A DNA stretch of 55,669 nt from Ereboglobus sp. PH5-10 (GCF_029504735.1 NZ_JAQFIP010000017.1:1-55669); one strand, 5' to 3'; shown: positions 46,953 through 55,225, counted from the stretch's first letter. Numbers and translations are program-made. The notes: generated by a model from the sequence alone, not told the origin.

Positions 46953-46981
46953 AAAAAAGCCACCGATCTTATCGGTGGCTT
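46953..46981 (-). terminator. Rho-independent terminator of the ferredoxin gene
   Basis: 11-bp stem (AAGCCACCGAT with ATCGGTGGCTT), 3-nt loop. On the minus strand it ends in a T run. It lies about 30 bp after the ferredoxin stop. Confidence 0.9.
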
Positions 46982-47011
46982 CGAGAAAAATAAGAGGGAC
47001 TTGTCGCGCGC

Positions 47012-47245
47012 TTATTCGCCGTCGTTGCCGATGGCCTCGACCGGGCAGCCCTCGAGGGCTTCCATGCACAGCGCCGTGTCTTCCTCGGTCGCCGGCTGCG
47101 CTTGCACGTAGGAGTATCCGCCCTCGTCGCTGCGCGCGAAAAACGCGGGAGCCGTCTCGCGGCACAGGTCGCAGTCGATGCATTGCTGGTCGACATAGAA
47201 TTTACCGGGAACATTGGAGGGCCATTTATCGTCTTTGTTTGCCAT
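47012..47245 (-). CDS. Small 4Fe-4S ferredoxin
   Basis: 77 residues. Cys 22, 25 and 28 (CIDCDLCRETAP) with Cys67 (EGCPVEAI) form the [4Fe-4S] ligand set; Cys60 is extra. Soluble electron carrier; partner unknown. The ATG at 47245 (MANKDDKW) is preferred to an upstream TTG. Monocistronic, with its own terminator. Confidence 0.9.
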   Translation of the reverse strand: MANKDDKWPSNVPGKFYVDQQCIDCDLCRETAPAFFARSDEGGYSYVQAQPATEEDTALCMEALEGCPVEAIGNDGE

Positions 47246-47415
47246 GATGACAGGCAAACAAAACGAAAACTTCGCGCTGTCAAGTTAGCTCATTTCTCCC
47301 GTGGGCGCAAAAACACGCGCTTGCGCCCGCAAATTTTCACGGACGAGTGCTTGTGTTTGCCGGCTTATCGGGCAAGTTTTGCAACCTCTCCGCCAAGACA
47401 GCGATTCACTTTCCG

Positions 47416-48315
47416 ATGGCATTCTCAGACAGATCATACGTTCGCGACAACCACAGGAACAACCGCCAGCAAACCAGCACGCTGGTGTGGCTGTTGTGCG
47501 CGATCGGCGCGGGCTTTATCATACAATCGGTTTTTGAGCGGCTCGTGCCCGGCGGGGAGGGCGCGTTCACACAGGCCGCCGCGCTTGTGCCGGGCCTGTT
47601 CGTCAAGGGTCGCGTCTGGACGCTCGTCACCTACACATTGCTTCACGGCAACTGGCTGCACCTGCTCGTGAACGGCATCACGATTTACTTCATGGGGCGC
47701 GAGGTGCTTCCGCTGCTTGGCAACAAACGCTTCGCCTGGTTCTGCGTCGCGGCGGCGGCGGGCGGCGGGCTGATGTGGCTCGCCGTCAATTTCCACCACC
47801 AGTATTATACGCTCATCGGCGCGAGCAGCATCTCGCTCGCGCTGCTGATTCTCTTCGCGTGCTTTTATCCGAACAACAAAATCACGGTTTTGCTGTTCTT
47901 CATCATACCGGTTTCCATCCGCCCGAAATACCTGGCCATCGCCGCCGCCACGCTCGACCTCTGCGGCCTGTTGTTTCTCGAAATCCCCGGCAGGCACACC
48001 GACATTTCCGTCGCCTACTCGGCGCACGTCGGCGGCATAATCGTGGCGGTCTGTTATTATTTCCTCATCCACAAGCGGGCCTGGCGCAGGAGCGAGGCAG
48101 CCCGCGAGTCCGCGCTGCCCGAATGGCTCCGGAAAAAGAAAAAGCCCGCCGCGGTCGTCGCGCCCAAATACACGGTCAACATCACCAGCCGCGCCGATCT
48201 GCGCGCCGAGGTCGACCGCATTCTCGACAAGATCAACAGCCAGGGATTCGCCTCGCTGACCGACGAGGAAAAACGCACGCTCGACAGCGCCAAGGACATG
48301 CTCAGCGGAAAGTAG
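47416..48315 (+). CDS. Rhomboid-family intramembrane serine protease
   Basis: 299 residues, six or more membrane segments. The TM2 motif is HGNWLHLLVN, the catalytic serine is in GASS (about S137) and the catalytic His in YSAHVGG (about H204). A cytoplasmic C-terminal extension of about 80 residues (LPEWLRKKKKP, LRAEVDRILDKINSQGFASL) is common in Bacteroidetes/Verrucomicrobia rhomboids. The ATG at 47416 (MAFSDRSYVRDN) is chosen over 47347. Substrates unknown. Confidence 0.92.
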   Translation: MAFSDRSYVRDNHRNNRQQTSTLVWLLCAIGAGFIIQSVFERLVPGGEGAFTQAAALVPGLFVKGRVWTLVTYTLLHGNWLHLLVNGITIYFMGREVLPLLGNKRFAWFCVAAAAGGGLMWLAVNFHHQYYTLIGASSISLALLILFACFYPNNKITVLLFFIIPVSIRPKYLAIAAATLDLCGLLFLEIPGRHTDISVAYSAHVGGIIVAVCYYFLIHKRAWRRSEAARESALPEWLRKKKKPAAVVAPKYTVNITSRADLRAEVDRILDKINSQGFASLTDEEKRTLDSAKDMLSGK

Positions 48316-48601
48316 CACCGGCCTGCCGCGCGTTTTTCGCGCTTGGTTTTTTCGGGCAACCGGCATTGGCTTGGAAGCGCATGTTGCTCGTGTCCGTTTT
48401 CACCTTCCCATAACTATCCGTGTTCATGTTGATCACAATCATGAAGTCCTTCGCCGCCCCTCCGTTCGCGGTCATGCTTTTGCGCCGCGTTTTCCCCGCG
48501 GTCATTGCAAAATCGAACTGACTGATTGCGTCGACCCTTTACTTAAAGCCTTCCGATTTTAAACCAGTAAACTCACAAACATAAACCATAACAACAAAGC
48601 C
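48316..48601. other. Intergenic region upstream of kduI
   Basis: 286 bp. The first 40 bp contain a weak terminator-like hairpin; the last 70 bp before kduI are A-rich, as a leader. A 67-codon minus-strand frame (48302-48505) has no recognisable features and is not called. Confidence 0.5.
48326..48352 (+). terminator. Weak terminator after rhomboid gene
   Basis: Short GCGCG/CGCGC stem with T5 loop followed, after TTGG, by a T run. Confidence 0.4.
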
Positions 48602-49426
48602 ATGAAACTCCACTATTCCGCCAGCCCGGACACCACCAACAGCATGACCACGGAGCAGCTCCGTGACACCTATCTCATCCAGGGCATTTTCCAGCCCGGC
48701 CAGATCATCGCCCACTACACGGACCTCGACCGCATGGTCGTCGTCGGCGTGCAGCCCGCCGGCGCGCCCCTCAAGCTCGGCAACTACAAGGAAATCGGCT
48801 CGTCCTACTTCCTCGAGCGCCGCGAAATCGGCATCCTCAACATCACCGCCACGCCCGGCACCGTCACCGTCGGCGGCAACAAATACGAGCTCGGCCACCT
48901 CGACTGCCTCTACATCGGCCTCGGCGAGCAGGACGTCACCTTCTCCGGCGACACCCAGTTCTACTGCATCAGCACGCCCGCCCACATGAAGCATCCGACC
49001 GCCGTTCTCCGCGGCGAGGACATCAAGACCCCGCCCATCGGCGACCCGGTCAACGCCAACAAGCGCGTCATCCGCCGTTACATTCACCAGCTCGAGGGCG
49101 GCATCAAGAGCTGCCAGCTCGTCATGGGCTGCACCACGCTCGAAACCGGCAGCGTCTGGAACACCATGCCCTCGCACGTCCACAGCCGCCGCACCGAAGT
49201 CTATCTCTATTTCGACGTGCCGCAGGACCAGATGGTCGTGCACCTCATGGGCGAGCCCAACCGCACCCGCAACATCATGGTGCAGGACCGCGACGTCGTC
49301 CTCTCCCCCGGCTGGTCAATCCACTCCGGCTGCGGCACCGCCGCCTACCGCTTCGTCTGGGCCATGGGCGGCGACAACCAAAAGTTCGAGGACATGGACG
49401 CCGTCGAAATCAAGGACATGCGCTGA
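48602..49426 (+). CDS. kduI: 5-dehydro-4-deoxy-D-glucuronate isomerase
   Basis: 274 residues. Isomerises 4-deoxy-L-threo-5-hexosulose uronate (from pectin or other uronate oligomers cut by lyases) to 3-deoxy-D-glycero-2,5-hexodiulosonate. Cupin fold; zinc ligands are in PSHVHSRRTEVYLYF (HxHx4E) and IHSGCGTAAYRFVWAMGGDN. The start MKLHYSASPDTTNSM is canonical. 43 bp upstream of kduD, same transcript. Confidence 0.96.
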   Translation: MKLHYSASPDTTNSMTTEQLRDTYLIQGIFQPGQIIAHYTDLDRMVVVGVQPAGAPLKLGNYKEIGSSYFLERREIGILNITATPGTVTVGGNKYELGHLDCLYIGLGEQDVTFSGDTQFYCISTPAHMKHPTAVLRGEDIKTPPIGDPVNANKRVIRRYIHQLEGGIKSCQLVMGCTTLETGSVWNTMPSHVHSRRTEVYLYFDVPQDQMVVHLMGEPNRTRNIMVQDRDVVLSPGWSIHSGCGTAAYRFVWAMGGDNQKFEDMDAVEIKDMR

Positions 49427-49469
49427 GTCTTCCCTCACCCAATCGCCAACCAAAACAATCAATAATCAA

Positions 49470-50240
49470 ATGAGCAAATTACTCGATCTCTTCAAACTCG
49501 ACGGAAAAGTCGCCATCGTCACCGGCGCTGGCCGCGGCATTGGCCAAGGCTACGCCCTCGCCCTCGCCGAAGCCGGCGCGGACGTGGCGCTCGTTGACGT
49601 CATCCCGATGGATGAAACCGCCGCAAAAGTCGCCGCCCTCGACCGCAAGAGCGTCAGCATCACCGCCGACCTCTCCAAGGGAGACGAAGCCGCCCCCGGC
49701 ATCGTCGCCGAAGTCGTGCAAAAACTCGGCCGCGTTGACATCCTCGTGAACAACGCCGGCATCATCCGCCGCGAACCCTTCACCGAGCACAGCGCGAAAA
49801 ACTGGAACGACGTCATCGCGATCAACCTCTCCACGCCCTTCTTCCTCAGCCAGGCCGTCGCCAAGCAGATGGTCGCGCAAGGCCAGGGCGGCAAGATCAT
49901 CAACATCGCCTCGATGCTCTCGTTCCAGGGCGGCATCCTCGTGCCCGGCTACGCGGCGTCGAAAGGCGGCATCAAGAGTCTCACGATGCTCATGGCCAAC
50001 GAACTGGCCCCGCACAAAATCTGCGCCAACGCGATCGCCCCCGGCTACATCGCCACGGAAAACACGCGCCCGATCCGCGAGAACCCGGAGCGCAACAAGG
50101 CGATCCTCGACCGCATCCCCGCCGGACGCTGGGGCACGCCCGAGGACCTCATGACGACGGTCGTGTTTCTCGCCTCGCCCGCCTCCGACTACATCAACGG
50201 CCACACCCTCGCCGTGGACGGCGGCTGGCTCTCCCGCTAA
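49470..50240 (+). CDS. kduD: 2-dehydro-3-deoxy-D-gluconate 5-dehydrogenase
   Basis: 256 residues, classical short-chain dehydrogenase. The cofactor motif is TGAGRGIGQG, then NNAGI, the active-site Ser in INIASMLSF and YxxxK as YAASK. Reduces the KduI product to 2-keto-3-deoxygluconate. The C-terminus NGHTLAVDGGWLSR is typical. Forms the kduI-kduD operon; ends at a strong terminator. Confidence 0.96.
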   Translation: MSKLLDLFKLDGKVAIVTGAGRGIGQGYALALAEAGADVALVDVIPMDETAAKVAALDRKSVSITADLSKGDEAAPGIVAEVVQKLGRVDILVNNAGIIRREPFTEHSAKNWNDVIAINLSTPFFLSQAVAKQMVAQGQGGKIINIASMLSFQGGILVPGYAASKGGIKSLTMLMANELAPHKICANAIAPGYIATENTRPIRENPERNKAILDRIPAGRWGTPEDLMTTVVFLASPASDYINGHTLAVDGGWLSR

Positions 50241-50273
50241 GCGAACACCCAGCGCACGCAACCACACTCAAAC

Positions 50274-50309
50274 AAAAAGCGCGCCGGAATTCCCGGCGCG
50301 CTTTTTTAT
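50274..50309. terminator. Bidirectional terminator between kduD and hemE
   Basis: 12-bp perfect stem (AAAGCGCGCCGG with its complement), 5-nt loop, T run on one side and A run on the other, between convergent genes. Confidence 0.92.
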
Positions 50310-50322
50310 TTCCCCTCCCACG

Positions 50323-50359
50323 CTTCAGCCCTTCAGTCTTTCAGCCCTTCAGCCTTTCC
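50323..50359. repeat. Octamer array overlapping the hemE 3' end (family B)
   Basis: On the minus strand the array begins with unit GAAAGGCT and continues as 8-bp GAANNNCT units. Codons within it give the last eight residues of HemE (GKAEGLKD) and its stop. Confidence 0.9.
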
Positions 50360-51403
50360 CCCGTCCTCCCCGAATTCAACAACCGCGTCCACCAGCGCGT
50401 GCATGCACTCGATTTTGGCGGACGGCGTGATGCCATGCCCCAGGTTGAAAATATGCCCGCCCGGCAACCCGCGCATCGAGCACAGCAAGCGCACCGCCTC
50501 GTCGCGCACAATCTCCGGCGTCATTTGCATCAGCGCCGGATCAAGGTTGCCCTGTAGCGCCACGCCCGCCGGCAATCCGCGCCGCAGCGCCGCCAGGTTC
50601 ACCGTCCAGTCCACGCTCAACACGCGAACACCCGACTTCGCCTGCGCGCCATGCTGCGCCGCCGCGCCCCTGGCATACAAAATCACCGGAAAATCCTCGG
50701 GCAGCGCCGACGCGATCTCGCGTATCCATTTTAAGGATACATATTCGTAGTCATGCGCCGCGATGATTCCGCCCCACGAGTCGAAAATCTGGATCGCGTC
50801 CGCCCCCGCCGCGACCTGCATCCGGAAATACGCGATCAACGCGTCCGTGAGCTTGCGCATCAGCGCCTCAAACGCGCCGCGGTCCGTGTAATAAAGCTGC
50901 TTCGCGCGCGCAAAATCGTCCGAGCTTCCGCCCTCGAGCATATACGCCGCCAGCGTCCACGGCGAACCGCCGAAACCGAGCAGCGCCTTGCCGTCCGACG
51001 CCAGCTCGCCCTTGAGCAAACGCAGCGCGCCGTCCACATACGCAAGCCGCTCGGGCACGGCCTCCGCCGGCGCAAGCGCGTCAATGTCCGCTCGCGACCC
51101 GATCCGCCGCGCCATTTCAATTCCCCCGCCCTCGCGAAACGCATACGCCTGCCCGAGCGCCTCGGGAATCACCAGGATGTCGGAAAACAAAATCGCCGCG
51201 TCCAGCCCCGGAAACCGTTTCATCGGCTGCAAGGTGACCTCCGCCGCCAACTCCGGCGTGCGCACCATTTCAAGAAACGACGAACGCGCCTTCAGCTCGC
51301 GGTATTCCGGCAGATAACGCCCCGCCTGCCGCATCACCCACACTGGCGGGCGCGACAACGGTTGCGAGGCGCACGCGGCGAGAAATCGTTCACGGGAAGT
51401 CAT
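50333..51403 (-). CDS. hemE: Uroporphyrinogen decarboxylase
   Basis: 356 residues. Decarboxylates uroporphyrinogen III to coproporphyrinogen III in heme synthesis. Signature sequences are PPVWVMRQAGRYLPEYRE, the catalytic Asp in AAILFSDILVIPEALG, GFGGSPWTLAAYMLEGGSS, IFDSWGG and HIFNLGHGITP. The last eight residues are repeat-encoded and match the end of the acyltransferase at 14820. Contains a palindrome (50722-50740) in its coding region. Confidence 0.96.
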   Translation of the reverse strand: MTSRERFLAACASQPLSRPPVWVMRQAGRYLPEYRELKARSSFLEMVRTPELAAEVTLQPMKRFPGLDAAILFSDILVIPEALGQAYAFREGGGIEMARRIGSRADIDALAPAEAVPERLAYVDGALRLLKGELASDGKALLGFGGSPWTLAAYMLEGGSSDDFARAKQLYYTDRGAFEALMRKLTDALIAYFRMQVAAGADAIQIFDSWGGIIAAHDYEYVSLKWIREIASALPEDFPVILYARGAAAQHGAQAKSGVRVLSVDWTVNLAALRRGLPAGVALQGNLDPALMQMTPEIVRDEAVRLLCSMRGLPGGHIFNLGHGITPSAKIECMHALVDAVVEFGEDGGKAEGLKD

Positions 51404-51485
51404 GGCAAGAGCGAAAAGTGGGCGGGAAACGGTGAAAAAACAGGTTCCGGACAGGGTGTCCGGCCTCTGTGCTCAATTGCCCCAA

Positions 51486-51695
51486 CTATCGCTTTTTCCC
51501 GAGCGGAATCGAAAGGCTTCCACCGCCGGTCGTTCCCGAGCTGCTGCCCGATTCGCCCCAGGCGCGGAACGACTGGCAGCCCGCCATCAACACGCACACC
51601 GCCGCAACAAGCGCCAGCACACCCGCGCGGATAAAGCCCCGCCCGCATTTTCCCGCGCTTAATCCTTCGTTATGATTGTTCGAGTTCATTTGCAT
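51486..51695 (-). CDS. Small predicted lipoprotein
   Basis: 69 residues. Signal segment AGVLALVAAVCVLMAGC with lipobox MAGC, then a short Ser/Gly-rich tail. No domain recognised. An in-frame ATG at 51689 is an alternative start. Lies between hemE and the LysM lipoprotein on the same strand. Confidence 0.6.
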   Translation of the reverse strand: MQMNSNNHNEGLSAGKCGRGFIRAGVLALVAAVCVLMAGCQSFRAWGESGSSSGTTGGGSLSIPLGKKR

Positions 51696-51737
51696 TCATT
51701 CATGTTGGTTGGCGCCGATTGGCGATAAAAAACTGTC

Positions 51738-52592
51738 TCACGGAATGCGCAGCTCCATTCCCACGCGCAACGGTGTGTTGCGCGACTGGAGCTGGTCGCG
51801 GTTGGCGTTCACAATCGCGTCCACCTGCGCGTTGCGCGCCGAGCCGTAATGCTGCCTCGCGATGTTGTATAAACTGTCACCCTGGCGCACCACGTGCCGG
51901 CGCGCGGGCGCGGCCTGTTGCGGCTGCGGCGCCGGTTGCGAAACGGCCGCGGGCTGCGCGTCGGGTTGCCGGGTCGCGACCGGAGCGGCTTGGGAAAACT
52001 GCGTGTTCCGCGATGTGACGACGATCGGATTCTCCGCCGCCACGACGCGCCCCGTTGTCTGCTGGCTCGTGTTTATGGGAACGCGCGCCGCCGCCGCTTG
52101 CGCCACGGCGAGGTCGGCGCGCAGGCGTTCGTTTTGCGCGCGAAGCCGGTTGATTGTCTCGGCGTAATCCGGGGACGCCCCGGACAAATCCAGCGAGGGC
52201 CGTCCGGGCAGCGTGCTCATGTAGTCGCGCTTTGCCGCGTCGATCCGCTGCTCGATCATCGCGCGCTGCGGCGAGTTCCGCATTATGGCCATGTATTTTT
52301 GATAATGATAAATCGCCGTCAGGTAGTCGCGCACCTGCTGCTGGTAAATGATCGCCATGTCCAGGTGCGTCTCCGGCGCCTTGTTGAGCCCGCGCTTGAC
52401 GAGCACCCGGTCATACGCGGCCAGCGCCTCCGACGTGCGCCCCTGCCTGACCATTTCCTTCGCCTTTCTGTAATCCGGATCGTCAACCTCCGCCACTTCC
52501 GCGGTGCTCTCCGCGCGCCAGCATCCCGCCGCCAAAAGCAGCGCGGCGCACAGGCAAAAAAACACGGAAAACAGGGACCGGCGGGATCTCAT
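51738..52592 (-). CDS. LysM-domain lipoprotein with TPR-like region
   Basis: 284 residues. The lipobox is LAAGC (FCLCAALLLAAGCWRAES). Residues about 40-110 are TPR-like helices (YRKAKEMVRQGRTSEALAAY). A coiled-coil stretch (RLRAQNERLRADLAVAQ) follows, then a Gln/Pro/Ala linker and one C-terminal LysM motif (RRHVVRQGDSLYNIARQHYG). LysM binds peptidoglycan, so it is probably an envelope-anchored scaffold. Divergent from kdsD. Confidence 0.88.
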   Translation of the reverse strand: MRSRRSLFSVFFCLCAALLLAAGCWRAESTAEVAEVDDPDYRKAKEMVRQGRTSEALAAYDRVLVKRGLNKAPETHLDMAIIYQQQVRDYLTAIYHYQKYMAIMRNSPQRAMIEQRIDAAKRDYMSTLPGRPSLDLSGASPDYAETINRLRAQNERLRADLAVAQAAAARVPINTSQQTTGRVVAAENPIVVTSRNTQFSQAAPVATRQPDAQPAAVSQPAPQPQQAAPARRHVVRQGDSLYNIARQHYGSARNAQVDAIVNANRDQLQSRNTPLRVGMELRIP

Positions 52593-52678
52593 CTTGAAAA
52601 GCTAGACGGAAAAGGATTTGAACGACAATAAACTCCTTCGTAATTTTTGCAACAAACCGGCAGAGACAATTCAAATCA

Positions 52679-53668
52679 ATGACACTTTCCACAAAAACCG
52701 CCCTATCCCGAGCCCGCGCCTGCATCCGCACCGAAATGGACGCCCTCAAGGCAACCGCCGCCGCACTCGATGAGGAGTTCGCCGTCTGCGCCCGCATGGT
52801 GGGCGATACCGCCGCGAACGGCGGCAAGCTCGTCTTCTCCGGCGTGGGCAAATCCGCGCACATCGCCCAAAAACTCGCGGGCACTTTCAACAGCACCGGC
52901 ATCGTCTCCTGCTTCCTCGATCCCACGCAGGCGCTCCACGGCGATTTCGGCATCTGCGCCGAGGGCGACACGGCCTTCCTCATCAGCAACTCCGGCCAGT
53001 CCGAGGAAATCCTCCGCATCATTCCCGCCCTGAAACGCTTCGGCCTGAAAATCCTCGCGCTCACCAGTTTTGCAGACTCCGACATCGCGCGCCACGCCGA
53101 CTGCCGCCTGCTCTATCGCGTGCCCCGCGAAGCCTGCCCGCTCGAGCTCGCCCCCACCGCCAGCACCACCGCGGCCATGGCCCTCGGCGACGCGCTCGCC
53201 ATGGTGCTCCTCGAAACACGCGGCTTCACGCGCGAGGATTTCGCCCTGCGCCATCCCGCCGGAAATCTCGGACGCCTGCTGCTCCTCAAGGTGAAGGACA
53301 TCATGCGCACCGGCGACCGCCTCCCGCTCATCACGGCCGACGGCACGCTTCAGGAATCCATACTCGCCATGACCGCCGCCAAGTCCGGCTGCATCGCGAT
53401 CATCGACCCGAGGACAAAAAAGCTCGCGGGCATCCTCACCGACGGCGATTTCCGCCGCGCCGCGCTCACCGGCAACAATTTCCTGTCCAAGCCCGTCTCC
53501 AAGTTCATGACGCGCACGCCGAAGGTCATCGACGAAAACGCCCTGGGCGTCGAGGCCATGCGCCTTTTCGAAAAACACAAAATCGACGACCTCATCGTGG
53601 TTGACAAAAAAGCCCGCCCCGTCGGCGTGATCGACGGCCAGGATCTGCCGAAGTTGAAGATCGTGTAA
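52679..53668 (+). CDS. kdsD: D-arabinose-5-phosphate isomerase (KdsD/KpsF family)
   Basis: 329 residues. The SIS domain (LVFSGVGKSAHIAQKLAGTF, FLISNSGQSEEILRIIPALK, ELAPTASTTAAMALGDALAM) is followed by two CBS domains (KDIMRTGDRLPLITADGTL; KFMTRTPKVIDENALG). Converts ribulose-5-phosphate to arabinose-5-phosphate, the first step to Kdo for LPS. Fits with lpxB in this window. Confidence 0.94.
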   Translation: MTLSTKTALSRARACIRTEMDALKATAAALDEEFAVCARMVGDTAANGGKLVFSGVGKSAHIAQKLAGTFNSTGIVSCFLDPTQALHGDFGICAEGDTAFLISNSGQSEEILRIIPALKRFGLKILALTSFADSDIARHADCRLLYRVPREACPLELAPTASTTAAMALGDALAMVLLETRGFTREDFALRHPAGNLGRLLLLKVKDIMRTGDRLPLITADGTLQESILAMTAAKSGCIAIIDPRTKKLAGILTDGDFRRAALTGNNFLSKPVSKFMTRTPKVIDENALGVEAMRLFEKHKIDDLIVVDKKARPVGVIDGQDLPKLKIV

Positions 53669-53700
53669 GCGCGTGGTGAAACGACACGCGCACGCAATTC

Positions 53701-53726
53701 GCAGGGGCGCACTTTACGTGCGCCCG
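53701..53726. repeat. Inverted repeat after kdsD, related to the lpxB element
   Basis: Starts GCAGGGGCGCAC, with hairpin arms GGGCGCAC (53705-53712) and GTGCGCCC (53718-53725). A reverse copy of the end, GTGCGCCCCTAC, lies at 54471-54482 beyond the orphan gene. Confidence 0.7.
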
Positions 53727-53790
53727 CGTATGCGAAAGACTGTTTGTCCGACCTACGAAAGCACTTGCCTGCGCGTGGCTCAGATTTAAC

Positions 53791-54410
53791 GTTAGGCCGC
53801 TATGCCAGACCACCCCAAAATCAATTGGCAGTTTCAGGACTTGCACGCACCGAGTCCAAACCGCGATTGGGTAGCGCTCCAGAAGCTGGAGGCTGACATC
53901 TGTTTGTTCTATCAGCAGCAAGCACACTATTCGCATGTCATGGGCGACCTTTACTACGGAGATGTGTATTCTCTGCCGTATTGGGAGATGTTGAGTCTCG
54001 AAGACTTGGACGGAGAGAGGTTGGAGTTCGTGCAGTCCGGCTGCTTGATGATTTTGCTCGCGATGAGCTGGGAGCTTATCGACGGCTCTGGCAGCTATTT
54101 GATGCCGCATGTTTCAGAAGCGCTGGCTGGTGTTCGTGCATCTAAGCCTGCCACCAGCCGCGTGGCTCGTCTTCGGCAGCATGTCGAGGATATTTTGAGC
54201 TACCTTCAGGACAAGCGCCCCAGTCTATCAGCAGTTGAGGAGGAGCGCGAGTGGTTCGGATTTGTGGACACTTCGCAGTGGGCGCATCGCGAATTTGTGT
54301 TCGGATACTTTCGGAATTGGTGCGATGAATTTATCAAGAATCCATATTATCACGGTGGAACGGTCTAACCATGCGTTGCAGCGGAGCAGCCGAGGTCTTG
54401 CCTTTTGACA
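53791..54410 (+). other. Integron-gene-cassette-like unit with partial attC
   Basis: A cassette-style left boundary AACGTTAGGC (GTTRRRY at 53791-53797) lies 4 bp before the ATG of the orphan gene. The stop codon of that gene is embedded in GTCTAAC (RYYYAAC, 54363-54369), followed by ATGCGTTGCAGCGG, resembling the left half of an attC site. The matching right half is not recognisable. No integrase in the window. Confidence 0.45.
53802..54368 (+). CDS. Orphan protein, cassette-like
   Basis: 188 residues, not recognised. It is soluble, rich in Trp, Tyr and acidic residues, e.g. HYSHVMGDLYYGDVYSLPYW and FVDTSQWAHREFVFGYFRNW, and mostly helical by composition. Lower G+C and different codon use than kdsD before it. 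Position between a GTTAGGC boundary and an attC-like sequence suggests a captured gene cassette. Confidence 0.7.
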   Translation: MPDHPKINWQFQDLHAPSPNRDWVALQKLEADICLFYQQQAHYSHVMGDLYYGDVYSLPYWEMLSLEDLDGERLEFVQSGCLMILLAMSWELIDGSGSYLMPHVSEALAGVRASKPATSRVARLRQHVEDILSYLQDKRPSLSAVEEEREWFGFVDTSQWAHREFVFGYFRNWCDEFIKNPYYHGGTV

Positions 54411-54643
54411 TAAAGGCGGCAACGCGGACGAACACCATTCGCCGATGAATTCGAAACCCGGATACGCGAGGTGCGCCCCTACAAGCAAACTAGCGCGTTT
54501 TGAGGCAGAGCGGTTGCCACCAACCCAAAAGGTTCCGCCATTGACACCCATGATGATAAGCAAACAATTCTTGCCATGTCCCCCGCAATCCCAAAAACGA
54601 ACTTGGCTCAATAGCGCTGATCAGCAAAGCAAGTATTGGCACT
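54369..54643. other. Accessory intergenic segment
   Basis: 275 bp of mixed composition with the half attC-like site and a GTGCGCCCCTAC repeat end (54471-54482). The 54445-54876 frame through it overlaps the membrane protein gene out of frame and is not called. Confidence 0.4.
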
Positions 54644-54826
54644 ATGAAAACGAAAATTCTAATGGCGCTCGGTGCAGCTATAGGGTTCGCTATCTACGAA
54701 ATGGTCGAGCACGGTATAAAGCAGGCCGACTGGCGGCGGGTCGTCGCTGTGCCGATGATCATGTTCGTGCTGCTATTGTTTGTTCCAAACCGATGGTTCG
54801 AAATAAAGAAAACACCAAATTCATGA
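54644..54826 (+). CDS. Small membrane protein
   Basis: 60 residues with two hydrophobic segments (MALGAAIGFAIYEMV and VVAVPMIMFVLLLFVP). No family recognised. Its TGA is followed after one base by the ATG of the next small membrane protein, suggesting a coupled pair. Confidence 0.55.
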   Translation: MKTKILMALGAAIGFAIYEMVEHGIKQADWRRVVAVPMIMFVLLLFVPNRWFEIKKTPNS

Positions 54827-54827
54827 C

Positions 54828-55088
54828 ATGTTGCAGAAGATGCTGCTACTCCGAGAAAAAATTCAAATTGTATTGATTGCCCTCGGGATGTTTTTCTGCG
54901 GATTTGGTTTTGCGCTATTCAAACCATTTGCGACCGAGGAAGAACCTCCTTCACCGCCTGTGCATAAGGTCGGGTTTTGGAAGGATGGAGGCATATCAAA
55001 AGAAGCGGGACGTCGGTTTGCGCCATGGGTTATGGCTGCTGGTGTTGTATCGTTTGCTGGCGCATTTCTGATGCGCGATCGTAGATGA
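54828..55088 (+). CDS. Small membrane protein
   Basis: 86 residues. An N-terminal hydrophobic helix (IVLIALGMFFCGFGFALF), a short Pro-rich loop and a second helix (APWVMAAGVVSFAGAFLM) ending in Arg. Not recognised. Follows the 60-residue membrane protein by 1 bp. Confidence 0.6.
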   Translation: MLQKMLLLREKIQIVLIALGMFFCGFGFALFKPFATEEEPPSPPVHKVGFWKDGGISKEAGRRFAPWVMAAGVVSFAGAFLMRDRR

Positions 55089-55136
55089 TCCCTGAAAGGC
55101 AAAATCACGCATGTATGTGGTGGGCGGAAGCGGAAG

Positions 55137-55198
55137 GTAGGGCGAACCGTCCCGGTGAGCCGGTCGCATTATCGACTCACCGAGACGGTTCGCCCTAC
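55137..55198. repeat. 23-bp inverted repeat near the IS end
   Basis: Arms 55137-55159 and 55176-55198 match at 22 of 23 sites and begin GTAGGGCGAA, like the outer part of the repeat at 23916-23984. It lies between the small membrane protein gene and the transposase. Confidence 0.9.
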
Positions 55199-55225
55199 CT
55201 TGAACCTGAAAACCGCGATTGGAGA

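Noticed and set aside
48302-48505. 67-codon minus-strand frame upstream of kduI
   Set aside because: No homology signal, no Shine-Dalgarno, and it overlaps the rhomboid 3' end.
10558-50359. Periodic repeats considered as CRISPR arrays
   Set aside because: Units are 7-8 bp with no spacers and no cas genes.
54445-54876. 143-codon frame overlapping the small membrane proteins
   Set aside because: Out-of-frame with two better membrane-protein frames; composition unlike a folded protein.
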